Positions 1 through 4,998 of a stretch of 6,695 bases of DNA are shown here, one piece after another. The notes under the pieces are model-generated. The model made no database searches. It was given only the letters and a program-made list of their open reading frames with translations, and had not been told where the DNA came from. Location: NCBI GenBank assembly GCA_945870545.1, contig CAMBTF010000099.1:1-6695 (forward strand). The letters run 5' to 3'. Origin of the DNA: Akkermansia muciniphila. Lineage in GTDB: Bacteria > Verrucomicrobiota > Verrucomicrobiia > Verrucomicrobiales > Akkermansiaceae. The number at the start of each line of letters is the position of its first letter. The stretch's first letter is position 1. The position numbers and the translations under genes are program-made.

Positions 1-197
1 AGGCAGCACAGAAACCCAAGCCCTATCCGCTGGAAACGTGCCTTGTCTCCGGCGAGGGTCTCGACGAAATGGACGAGCGCGTCGCCACGGTTCACGAAGG
101 ACAAACCTTCGAGTTCTGCTGCAAACCATGCCTCGTGAAATTCAAAAAGGATCCGGACAAATACGTGGCGAAGCTTGCTGCTGCCACGCGGCGGTAG
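1..197 (+). CDS. TRASH/YHS-like small metal-binding protein, C-terminal part (5' end outside window)
   Basis: The reading frame enters the window at base 3 and gives 64 residues before a TAG stop. The visible part has one cysteine at residue 13 in the context ETCLVSGE, then FCCKPC (Cys39, Cys40, Cys43), followed by a KFKKDPDKY segment. This spacing of a single Cys, a CCxxC group and a DPxKY helix is typical of the short YHS/TRASH-like domains that are common in Verrucomicrobiota and Planctomycetota. Such domains are thought to bind heavy metals such as copper, and many copies are exported. Whether this one has a signal peptide cannot be seen because the N-terminus lies outside the window. A stable hairpin 12 bases after the stop suggests the transcript ends here, separately from the downstream oxidoreductase. 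The role in metal sensing or storage is inferred from the family only. Confidence 0.75.
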   Translation, partial: AAQKPKPYPLETCLVSGEGLDEMDERVATVHEGQTFEFCCKPCLVKFKKDPDKYVAKLAAATRR

Positions 198-209
198 GAC
201 ACGCGGCAT

Positions 210-243
210 CCGACGCAAGGCCGCTCTATCGGCCACGCGTCGG
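210..243 (+). terminator. Strong hairpin after the TRASH/YHS-like gene, possible terminator
   Basis: A 7-bp outer stem (CCGACGC at 210-216 with GCGTCGG at 237-243) and a 5-bp inner stem (GGCCG at 219-223 with CGGCC at 230-234) are separated by a 2x2 internal loop and closed by the loop CTCTAT. It begins 12 bases after the stop codon at 197. The position and GC-rich stem suggest a transcript end. There is no clear T-run after it, so it may be a 3'-stabilising structure rather than a classical intrinsic terminator. Confidence 0.45.
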
Positions 244-324
244 CTTGCCTGTGATTTCAGACCTTGCCTCCTTCGCCGTCTCCGTCGAAGATGGGCACGT
301 CAAGAATTCAAACCCCTTTCTCCC

Positions 325-1368
325 ATGAAATTCGGAATCATCGGCGCCGGCATGATCGGCCACTTCCACGCGAAAGCCATCACTGCCATGACCGGCGGAG
401 AACTGCACTCGGTCTTCGATCTGCGCGGCGAGGCCGCTGAGAAACTCGCAGCGGAATACGGCGGCAAGGCTTACTCGGATATCGATGAATTCCTCGCTGA
501 TCCCGAGTTGGAAATCGTCACCATCGGCACGCCTTCCGGCGCGCACCTCGATCCCGCGCTCGCCGCTTTGAACGCGGGTAAGCACGTGATCTGCGAGAAG
601 CCCTTGGAGATTACCACCGAGCGCATCGACCAGCTCATCGAGGCCGCCGCGAAAAACGGCAAGACCCTTTCCGCCGTGCTGAACCGCCGTTTCCACCCCG
701 GCATGGACGCCTTCAAGAAAGCCGCCGTCGAAGGCCGTTTCGGAAAACTCACCTCCGCCTCCGCCTACGTGAAATGGTATCGCGATCAGGCTTACTACGA
801 CTCCGCCGGATGGCGCGGCACGTGGGCGCTCGATGGCGGCGGCGCGCTGATGAACCAATCCGTGCACACGGTGGATGCCCTTCTCTACCTCGCCGGCCCT
901 GCGAAAGCGGTCACCGCCGTCACGGCCTGCCAGGCGCACGTGCGCATCGAGGTCGAGGACAGCATCGTCGCCACGGTGGAGTTTGCGAATGGCGCGCTCG
1001 GCGTGATCGAGTGCTCCACCTGCACCTGGTCGAAGGCAGGGCACCCCGCTCGCGTGCAGCTCGCCGGAACCGACGGCTCCGTTTTTCTCGCCGACGAATC
1101 GTTCGAGATGTGGGACTTCCGTGAGGAGAAACCCGAGGACGCGGCCATCCAATCCACTCTGATGAAAGGCCAGGAAGCCGGCCTCGGCGCGAACGACCCG
1201 ACGGCCATCAACTTCTACCAGCACCAGCGCAACTTCGAGGAAGTCGTGCAGGCGATCCAGGAAGGCCGCCCATGCAAGACCCACGCCACCGAAGCCCGCA
1301 AGGCCGTCGCCCTCATTCGCGCGATCTACGAGTCCGCGCAGAACGGCGGGAAAAAAGTGTATCTGTGA
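325..1368 (+). CDS. Gfo/Idh/MocA-family NAD(P)-dependent oxidoreductase
   Basis: This encodes 347 residues, the usual length of the family. An N-terminal Rossmann fold carries the dinucleotide-binding glycine motif GIIGAGMIG (residues 4-12). The family hallmark EKP is at residues 91-93, where the lysine normally contributes to catalysis, in the context HVICEKPLE. The C-terminal alpha/beta domain has GGGALMNQSVHTVD (171-184), with His181 and Asp184 in the usual active-site positions. Members oxidise or reduce sugars, inositols or related polyols in the cytoplasm; the substrate cannot be told from sequence alone. The ATG at 325 was chosen because the GxGxxG fold starts directly after it. An in-frame ATG at 175 would add about 50 residues of low-complexity Arg-rich sequence that runs back across the hairpin and the end of the preceding gene. 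No Shine-Dalgarno sequence is visible before 325. The gene appears to stand alone, with 53 bases to the antitoxin gene downstream. Confidence 0.95.
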   Translation: MKFGIIGAGMIGHFHAKAITAMTGGELHSVFDLRGEAAEKLAAEYGGKAYSDIDEFLADPELEIVTIGTPSGAHLDPALAALNAGKHVICEKPLEITTERIDQLIEAAAKNGKTLSAVLNRRFHPGMDAFKKAAVEGRFGKLTSASAYVKWYRDQAYYDSAGWRGTWALDGGGALMNQSVHTVDALLYLAGPAKAVTAVTACQAHVRIEVEDSIVATVEFANGALGVIECSTCTWSKAGHPARVQLAGTDGSVFLADESFEMWDFREEKPEDAAIQSTLMKGQEAGLGANDPTAINFYQHQRNFEEVVQAIQEGRPCKTHATEARKAVALIRAIYESAQNGGKKVYL

Positions 1369-1387
1369 GCGCACTCATTTCCATCCT

Positions 1388-1415
1388 TTGCAACATCTCT
1401 GACAAACGCTACTTT
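1388..1415 (+). promoter_or_regulatory. Weak candidate promoter for the toxin-antitoxin pair
   Basis: TTGCAA (1388-1393) and TACTTT (1410-1415) are separated by 16 bases and lie just upstream of the antitoxin ATG at 1422. The matches to the sigma-70 consensus are partial (about 4/6 and 3/6), so this is only a candidate. The short gap means the pair could also be read from the oxidoreductase transcript. Confidence 0.2.
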
Positions 1416-1421
1416 TCTCAC

Positions 1422-1616
1422 ATGAAAACGACTACTGTTGAAGAACGCCTCACCCGTATTGAGCGCGAATTCGATAATTTGAAGCACGAGGTTCTTGGTC
1501 TAAAGCCGCATGTCAAGGAATGGCGAAACACGGTGGGCGCGATCCCCGGTGACGAGCTCTCCCGCCATGCCGAGAAACTAGGCCGCGATTGGCGCGATCA
1601 GGCTAACAAGGACTGA
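1422..1616 (+). CDS. Short coiled-coil antitoxin, partner of the downstream VapC-like toxin
   Basis: This encodes 64 residues. The N-terminal half (about residues 5-30) is a predicted amphipathic or coiled-coil helix with regularly spaced hydrophobics in ERLTRIEREFDNLKHEV. The C-terminal half (WRNTVGAIPGDELSRHAEKLGRDWR) resembles the toxin-binding tails of small antitoxins found next to PIN-domain genes, where a Trp-containing stretch is followed by a helix with a GR-x(n)-R pattern. No ribbon-helix-helix, AbrB or Phd DNA-binding domain is seen, so autoregulation by the usual VapB route is not supported by the sequence. The gene ends 5 bases before the GTG of the toxin. Its last codons contain the toxin's ribosome binding site, an arrangement expected for a toxin-antitoxin operon. 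An in-frame ATG at 1272 was rejected because it lies inside the oxidoreductase gene. The antitoxin role is inferred from size, order and spacing. Confidence 0.75.
   Translation: MKTTTVEERLTRIEREFDNLKHEVLGLKPHVKEWRNTVGAIPGDELSRHAEKLGRDWRDQANKD
1608..1612 (+). promoter_or_regulatory. Ribosome binding site AAGGA deciding the toxin's GTG start
   Basis: AAGGA lies within the last codons of the antitoxin gene, 9 bases before the GTG at 1622. It supports the GTG start and suggests that toxin translation is coupled to translation of the antitoxin. Confidence 0.6.
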
Positions 1617-1621
1617 CGCAC

Positions 1622-2041
1622 GTGCTCGTTCTGGATACCAATCACGTCAGCGAACTGACCTACCGCACCGCTGCGGGTTTGCGCTTGATTCAGAAACTCG
1701 ACGTCACGAACGAGGATGCTGCCGTTACTGCCATTAACGTCGAAGAGTCATTGCGAGGTTGGCTCGCGGAAATCCGGCGGCGGACAGATCCTCGAACCCA
1801 AATCGCCGCGTATCAGCGCCTCATTAGGCAGGTGGAGGTGTTCGCATCCTGGCTAGTGCTTCCTTGGGATGAAGATGCCGCTGACCACTTTGATTCCTTG
1901 AAATCGCTCCGCCAACAGGTCGGTACGCAGGATTTGAAAATCGCCTGTATCTGCCTCGCCCACGATGCCACTCTTCTCACCCGCAACCTAGCCGACTTCA
2001 AGCCCATACCGGGCTTGAGAGTAGAGAACTGGCTGGATTGA
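1622..2041 (+). CDS. vapC: VapC-like PIN-domain ribonuclease toxin
   Basis: This encodes 139 residues starting with GTG. PIN-domain toxins are Mg2+-dependent RNases that cleave tRNA or other structured RNA when released from their antitoxin. The acidic metal-binding set is present: Asp5 in LVLDTNHVSE, Glu41/Glu42 in INVEESLRG, Asp104 in GTQDLKIA, and Asp125 after TRNLADF (residues 120-126). The closing segment IPGLRVENWLD is also typical of VapC proteins. The protein appears complete and intact, with no missing catalytic residue. It lies directly downstream of the 64-residue antitoxin, in the same direction, with an AAGGA ribosome binding site 9 bases upstream of the start. The RNA target cannot be deduced. 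The next gene is convergent, so the module ends here. Confidence 0.93.
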   Translation: MLVLDTNHVSELTYRTAAGLRLIQKLDVTNEDAAVTAINVEESLRGWLAEIRRRTDPRTQIAAYQRLIRQVEVFASWLVLPWDEDAADHFDSLKSLRQQVGTQDLKIACICLAHDATLLTRNLADFKPIPGLRVENWLD

Positions 2042-2042
2042 A

Positions 2043-2068
2043 TGCATGATCACTTTTGGTGAAATGCA
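2043..2068. terminator. Imperfect hairpin in the convergent gap
   Basis: TGCAT (2043-2047) pairs with ATGCA (2064-2068) and an inner CAC/GTG (2051-2053 with 2059-2061) forms around an internal loop. It sits directly after the toxin stop, between two converging genes, which is where a bidirectional terminator would be expected. The stem is short and AT-rich and has no good T-run on either side, so support is weak. Confidence 0.2.
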
Positions 2069-2090
2069 AAATGACCCGACACGTGTGTTA

Positions 2091-2852
2091 TCACTTCCAC
2101 ACCGGCAACCCATTTACCGGATTGAGTTCCTTGGGAGGCTCGATGGAGAACGATTTCGCGCTACCCACCCGGTAAGGCCCGTAGGCGATGGGGATCACAG
2201 TTAGAAGCAGGGCCGGCTCTTCGTCGGCCACTGTTTTGGCGACGTGCACGACGGCGGCACAGTTCGGATTCTTATTTACCTCCAGCACATCGCCCGCGCT
2301 GAAGCGGTCGGCGGCATCGATGTCCTCCGTGGGGAAAATGTATTCGATGACCACGGGGAAACCGACCGGCTGGGTGAAGTCATCCGCGCGCACCATTGCT
2401 TGTGCGCGGATCGCGAAACCGGGGTAAAGGAAAGAGCTTTTGTCGAGCTTGCGGACATCGGTCACTTGGTATTCGCCCTCGACGTAGGTGAGCAGCAGGT
2501 TTTTGCCGAAGTTGCGCATGTAGTTGCGCAGCAGCAGGGAGTTAAGGCGCTCGTGTTTCGAGTCGTCGAGGCCGAAGTATTTCCCGTAAAGCTCGCTGGC
2601 CGAGAGGGCGTTGCCGTTCGGCACGTCGAGAACCGTGTAGCGGCTCAACTCCGGCAGGCGGCCTAGTTTTTTCAGGAGTTCATAATTCCTAGGCACCTCG
2701 GGATTGCCAAAGACGTTCAAGCAGACGAACCAGCTCACGAGGGCGAAACATAGCGCCAGGGTGTTCGCGAGGAACCACCAGAAGTAGGCGGGCCTGCGCG
2801 GCACATCCTCCTCCTCCTCCTTTTTTTTCCGCTTGTTCGAAGCCGAGATCAT
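2091..2852 (-). CDS. Unknown single-pass membrane-anchored protein
   Basis: This encodes 253 residues and I do not recognise a family. A charged cytoplasmic head (residues 1-20, with an Arg/Lys run then four Glu and an Asp) precedes one strongly hydrophobic segment at about 22-46 (YFWWFLANTLALCFALVSWFV). The roughly 205 residues after it are soluble-looking and, by the positive-inside rule, probably outside the cytoplasmic membrane. They contain helix-rich (about 85-125) and later beta-rich stretches. There are no cysteine clusters and no recognisable catalytic motif. The ATG at 2852 was chosen because it overlaps the TGA of the upstream Fe-S carrier by one base and has GGAGG 9 bases before it. 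A longer in-frame start at 2945 would lie inside that gene. It is probably co-transcribed and translationally coupled with the carrier. Its length and Arg/Lys-rich start do not suggest a complex I subunit. Confidence 0.85.
   Translation of the reverse strand: MISASNKRKKKEEEEDVPRRPAYFWWFLANTLALCFALVSWFVCLNVFGNPEVPRNYELLKKLGRLPELSRYTVLDVPNGNALSASELYGKYFGLDDSKHERLNSLLLRNYMRNFGKNLLLTYVEGEYQVTDVRKLDKSSFLYPGFAIRAQAMVRADDFTQPVGFPVVIEYIFPTEDIDAADRFSAGDVLEVNKNPNCAAVVHVAKTVADEEPALLLTVIPIAYGPYRVGSAKSFSIEPPKELNPVNGLPVWK
2806..2828 (-). repeat. A8 run followed by five GGA units inside the membrane-protein gene
   Basis: Read on the minus strand, eight A residues (2828-2821) are followed directly by five GGA repeats (2820-2806). 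They encode the Lys/Glu-rich head of the unknown membrane protein (about residues 8-15). Homopolymers and triplet repeats of this kind can slip during replication or transcription. Confidence 0.8.
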
Positions 2853-3244
2853 CAGGCCGGGCCTCCCCCACCGCAAATCTCGCCATCCTCTGCACTGGAA
2901 CCTTCCGGCGCATCTTCCGGCTCGAAGGATGTCCCGCATCCGCACGAACGGCGAGCCTTCGGATTGTGGATTTTGAAACCGGCATCAGTCAGGTCGTCGG
3001 AAAAATCGACCTCGCAGCCGCGCAGCTTGTCGAGGCTGTCCGCCGCGACGATCACCCGTGCCGTGCCCAACTCGACGATCTCATCGCCCGCCTCCGGCTC
3101 CGCCACTTTCATCTCATACTGCCAGCCCGCGCAGCCGCCCTTGCTCACCCCGAGCCGCAAGCCCGCCGTCGCCGAGGCCGCCTTGCTTTCCAGCAGCGCC
3201 CCGAGCTCCGCCCTTGCCTTTTCCGTAATCAGAATGCTATCCAC
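2852..3244 (-). CDS. A-type iron-sulfur cluster carrier (HesB/IscA/ErpA family)
   Basis: This encodes 130 residues starting with GTG. The three conserved cluster-ligand cysteines are present: Cys38 in KGGCAGWQY, and Cys101 and Cys103 in NPKARRSCGCGTSF (residues 94-107), the family signature. Such proteins accept Fe-S clusters from a scaffold and deliver them to apo-enzymes in the cytoplasm. After the normal end of the fold (about residue 108) there is an extra 22-residue acidic tail rich in Glu, Asp, Ser and Gly, with a fourth cysteine at 124 followed by four glycines. The GTG at 3244 is the only plausible start, since a stop lies in frame 13 codons upstream and no ATG comes between. The gene follows nuoK by 138 bases on the same strand and overlaps the next gene by one base. 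Service to the Fe-S-rich complex I made by this operon is a reasonable inference from position, not shown by sequence. Confidence 0.93.
   Translation of the reverse strand: MDSILITEKARAELGALLESKAASATAGLRLGVSKGGCAGWQYEMKVAEPEAGDEIVELGTARVIVAADSLDKLRGCEVDFSDDLTDAGFKIHNPKARRSCGCGTSFEPEDAPEGSSAEDGEICGGGGPA
2862..2866 (-). promoter_or_regulatory. Ribosome binding site GGAGG for the membrane protein
   Basis: GGAGG on the minus strand lies 9 bases before the ATG at 2852, inside the end of the Fe-S carrier gene, where it also encodes part of the Gly-rich tail. It fixes the start of the membrane protein and is one of only two clear Shine-Dalgarno sequences in the window. Confidence 0.65.
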
Positions 3245-3256
3245 GCCCGCAAAATA

Positions 3257-3271
3257 TCCCGGATGCCGGGA
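3257..3271 (-). terminator. Small hairpin with T-rich tail just before the Fe-S carrier gene
   Basis: On the minus strand TCCCGG, loop CAT, CCGGGA forms a 6-bp stem followed by TATTTT. It lies between nuoK and the carrier, ending 12 bases before the GTG start at 3244. It could be the intrinsic terminator of the nuo transcript, or a structure that limits access to the carrier's start codon. The short stem keeps confidence low. Confidence 0.35.
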
Positions 3272-3382
3272 GTTGAAACACTAAACTTGCATCAAGCAAC
3301 CCGCGGGACGGATATCCAGGCCAGCGGAGAGATTTTTAGGATCCGGTCCGCAAGGGTTTCATGCTCCGGCAACCATTCCTTG

Positions 3383-3703
3383 CTAACCTTTCAGCGAGAC
3401 CAGCTCATCGGTATGGATGGTCTGGCGGGCGCGGTAGAGCGCGACGATGATCGCGAGCCCTACCGCCACCTCGGCGGCCGCGACGGTGATCACGAAGAAG
3501 ACGAGCATCTGGCCGCTGGAATCGGGAAGGCCGTTTTCGGCGGCGTTGAAACGGGAGAAGGCTACCAGCGTAAGGTTCGCGGCGGAGAGCATCAGCTCAA
3601 GGCACATGAACACGATGATGATGTTGCGGCGCAGCACCACACCTGCCAATCCGATGGAAAACAGGAGGCCGGAGACGAGGAGGTAATCGTTTAGCGAAGC
3701 CAT
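3383..3703 (-). CDS. nuoK: NADH-quinone oxidoreductase subunit K
   Basis: This encodes 106 residues, the family's normal length of about 100, with three membrane helices at roughly 7-24, 28-50 and 65-90. The conserved glutamates that form part of the proton-transfer chain are present: Glu36 in [11 protein letters not shown] and Glu78 in [13 protein letters not shown]. The motif [14 protein letters not shown] in helix 2 is diagnostic. NuoK is one of the small antiporter-like (MrpC-related) subunits of complex I; it sits in the inner membrane arm and links the quinone-site part to the pumping subunits. The gene follows nuoJ after 31 bases that consist mostly of a tandem 7-nt repeat, with no Shine-Dalgarno sequence. 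Unlike most nuo operons, nuoL does not come next. Confidence 0.97.
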   Translation of the reverse strand: MASLNDYLLVSGLLFSIGLAGVVLRRNIIIVFMCLELMLSAANLTLVAFSRFNAAENGLPDSSGQMLVFFVITVAAAEVAVGLAIIVALYRARQTIHTDELVSLKG

Positions 3704-3707
3704 AAAC

Positions 3708-3728
3708 TTTAAATTTTAAATCCTAAGG
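3708..3728 (-). repeat. Tandem 7-nt repeat filling the nuoJ-nuoK gap
   Basis: Read on the plus strand, the units are TTTAAAT (3708-3714), TTTAAAT (3715-3721) and a diverged CCTAAGG (3722-3728). They occupy 21 of the 31 intergenic bases and end 4 bases from the nuoK start. The outer bases (AAAC on the start side, AAGA on the stop side) match those of the nuoI-nuoJ gap, so the two gaps are copies of the same kind of element. Confidence 0.75.
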
Positions 3729-3734
3729 AAGAGG

Positions 3735-4328
3735 TTAGTCGTTGGCGGCGGATTTGCGGGAAAGGGTGACTACGCCAACGGTGGAGACGAGGAGTAGCAC
3801 ACCGAGGATTTGGAGCGGGAGGTTGTATTGCGTAAAAAGCGTATGGCCGATGATGTGGACGTCGGGGAGGCTACCCGACTCCAGGGCGGTGGAAATTTTC
3901 GTAGGGACTTTTTCATCACCCTGACCACCCATGTAGCCTTTGGCGGCGGCAGCTAGAACCGCCTTGTCCAGCGGTGGCGCGGTTTGGTTCGGCAGCTTGT
4001 GGGAAAGCACGCCGACGAGCTGGATGAAAAAGACGGCCACCAGAACCAGCCCCGCCGCGAGCGGCGCGAGGCTATCTGAGCGGCGTTTCTCGTCCTTGAG
4101 GTCGAGCAGCATGATGATGAAGAGGAACAGCACCATGATCGCGCCGGAATAGACGAGGATCTGGATCACTCCGACGAAGAAAGCGGAGAGTCCGATGAAC
4201 AGCGCGGCGAGACCAACGAAGGATGTCACCATCGCGAGCGCGCTGGAAACCGGATTGCGGAAGGCGATGACCGCCACCGCGCCGATGAGCATGATCGTCG
4301 CAAAAAGCCAGAAGAGGTAGGAGGGCAT
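3735..4328 (-). CDS. nuoJ: NADH-quinone oxidoreductase subunit J
   Basis: This encodes 197 residues with five predicted membrane helices at about 3-22, 28-48, 53-75, 88-109 and 169-189, as usual for NuoJ. The best conserved part is helix 3, VIQILVYSGAIMVLFLFIIML (residues 54-74), with Tyr60 in the place of the tyrosine conserved in this helix across complex I. The loop between helices 4 and 5 (about 110-165) is hydrophilic and ends with the typical GHTLFTQYNLPLQILGVLLL. NuoJ is a membrane-arm subunit between the quinone module and the antiporter-like subunits; it takes part in coupling but carries no cofactor. It lies 37 bases after nuoI, the gap being mostly a 7-nt tandem repeat, and ahead of nuoK. 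The ATG at 4328 is directly in front of the first helix. No Shine-Dalgarno sequence is visible. Confidence 0.97.
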   Translation of the reverse strand: MPSYLFWLFATIMLIGAVAVIAFRNPVSSALAMVTSFVGLAALFIGLSAFFVGVIQILVYSGAIMVLFLFIIMLLDLKDEKRRSDSLAPLAAGLVLVAVFFIQLVGVLSHKLPNQTAPPLDKAVLAAAAKGYMGGQGDEKVPTKISTALESGSLPDVHIIGHTLFTQYNLPLQILGVLLLVSTVGVVTLSRKSAAND

Positions 4329-4333
4329 GAAAC

Positions 4334-4361
4334 TTTAAATTCTAAATTTTAAACTCTAAGG
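4334..4361 (-). repeat. Tandem 7-nt repeat filling the nuoI-nuoJ gap
   Basis: Plus-strand units are TTTAAAT (4334-4340), TCTAAAT (4341-4347), TTTAAAC (4348-4354) and TCTAAGG (4355-4361). Four units in exact 7-nt register cover 28 of 37 intergenic bases, ending 5 bases from the nuoJ ATG. The final unit and following AAGA match the end of the nuoJ-nuoK repeat, which has one unit fewer. Confidence 0.75.
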
Positions 4362-4365
4362 AAGA

Positions 4366-4932
4366 TCACTTCAGCTCATTCCACTTGTTCACGAGGCCGA
4401 CGCGGACTCCGCCGATTTCGTAGAGCTTTTTCTTGTTGTGAACCATGTCTTGGCGGGTGGTTCCGGTGATGAGGTAGTCCTTGCGGAGGTAGATCGCCTG
4501 CTCGGGGCAGACTTCCTCGCACATGCCGCAGTAGATGCAGCGGATCATGTCGATGTCGAACTCCAGCGGACGCTTCTCGACCTTGGCCCACTGGTCGTCG
4601 GAGGGAATTTCCGAAGGGGTGATCTTGATCGCCTTGGGCGGGCAGATGAACTCGCAGAGCTGGCAGGAAACGCAACGTTCGCGGCCTTGCTCGTCGGTGA
4701 CGAGGGTTGGCGCGCCGCGGTAGTATTCCGGCATGTGGGAGTCCCAACGCTGCTCGGGAAACTGCATGGTCACGCCCAGCCCGGATGACGCGAGCCCTTC
4801 CGCGCCGTAGGATTTCCCACGCAGCGATTTCACCGCGTGCTTCATGGTCAGGAAAAACCCTTTGATGAGAGCGCCGAAGTAGATCTTCTCGCCGGCGTCG
4901 AGTTTCGGGCGTGTGAGCTTGATGGTGGGCAT
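4366..4932 (-). CDS. nuoI: NADH-quinone oxidoreductase subunit I (two [4Fe-4S] ferredoxin subunit)
   Basis: This encodes 188 residues, close to the usual length. Two complete ferredoxin motifs are present: Cys87, Cys90, Cys93 with Cys97 (CVSCQLCEFICP) and Cys132, Cys135, Cys138 with Cys142 (CIYCGMCEEVCP). These bind clusters N6a and N6b, which carry electrons from the NADH module to N2 and the quinone site at the membrane surface. The N-terminal amphipathic region (about 18-40, FGALIKGFFLTMKHAVKSLRGK) is the usual membrane-interface segment, and the YYRGAPTLVTDEQGRERC stretch before the first cluster is highly characteristic. The ATG at 4932 is the only sensible start and is preceded by TTCTCC and a five-unit heptamer array rather than a ribosome binding site. 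nuoI normally follows nuoH directly; here a two-gene cassette intervenes. Confidence 0.98.
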   Translation of the reverse strand: MPTIKLTRPKLDAGEKIYFGALIKGFFLTMKHAVKSLRGKSYGAEGLASSGLGVTMQFPEQRWDSHMPEYYRGAPTLVTDEQGRERCVSCQLCEFICPPKAIKITPSEIPSDDQWAKVEKRPLEFDIDMIRCIYCGMCEEVCPEQAIYLRKDYLITGTTRQDMVHNKKKLYEIGGVRVGLVNKWNELK

Positions 4933-4938
4933 GGAGAA

Positions 4939-4973
4939 TTGGATATTGGGGATTGGATATTGGATATTGGGGA
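4939..4973 (-). repeat. Five-unit heptamer array upstream of nuoI
   Basis: On the plus strand the units are TTGGATA (4939-4945), TTGGGGA (4946-4952), TTGGATA (4953-4959), TTGGATA (4960-4966) and TTGGGGA (4967-4973). All are in exact 7-nt register, differing only at positions 5 and 6. The array sits 6 bases before the nuoI start, inside the 66-base gap after the small unknown gene. A less exact continuation (TTTATCC, AATCAGG) follows to 4987. Confidence 0.9.
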
Positions 4974-4998
4974 TTTATCCAATCAGGCGCTGGTGGTC

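Noticed and set aside
226..1374. Long open frame of 382 codons on the minus strand opposite the oxidoreductase
   Set aside because: It is a shadow of the GC-rich oxidoreductase gene. It has no domain, its composition is Gly/Arg/Val-rich, and the plus-strand frame has clear family motifs.
2966..3694. Plus-strand frame of 242 codons across the Fe-S carrier and nuoK
   Set aside because: It runs antisense through two well-supported genes and the gap between them, and has no recognisable domain.
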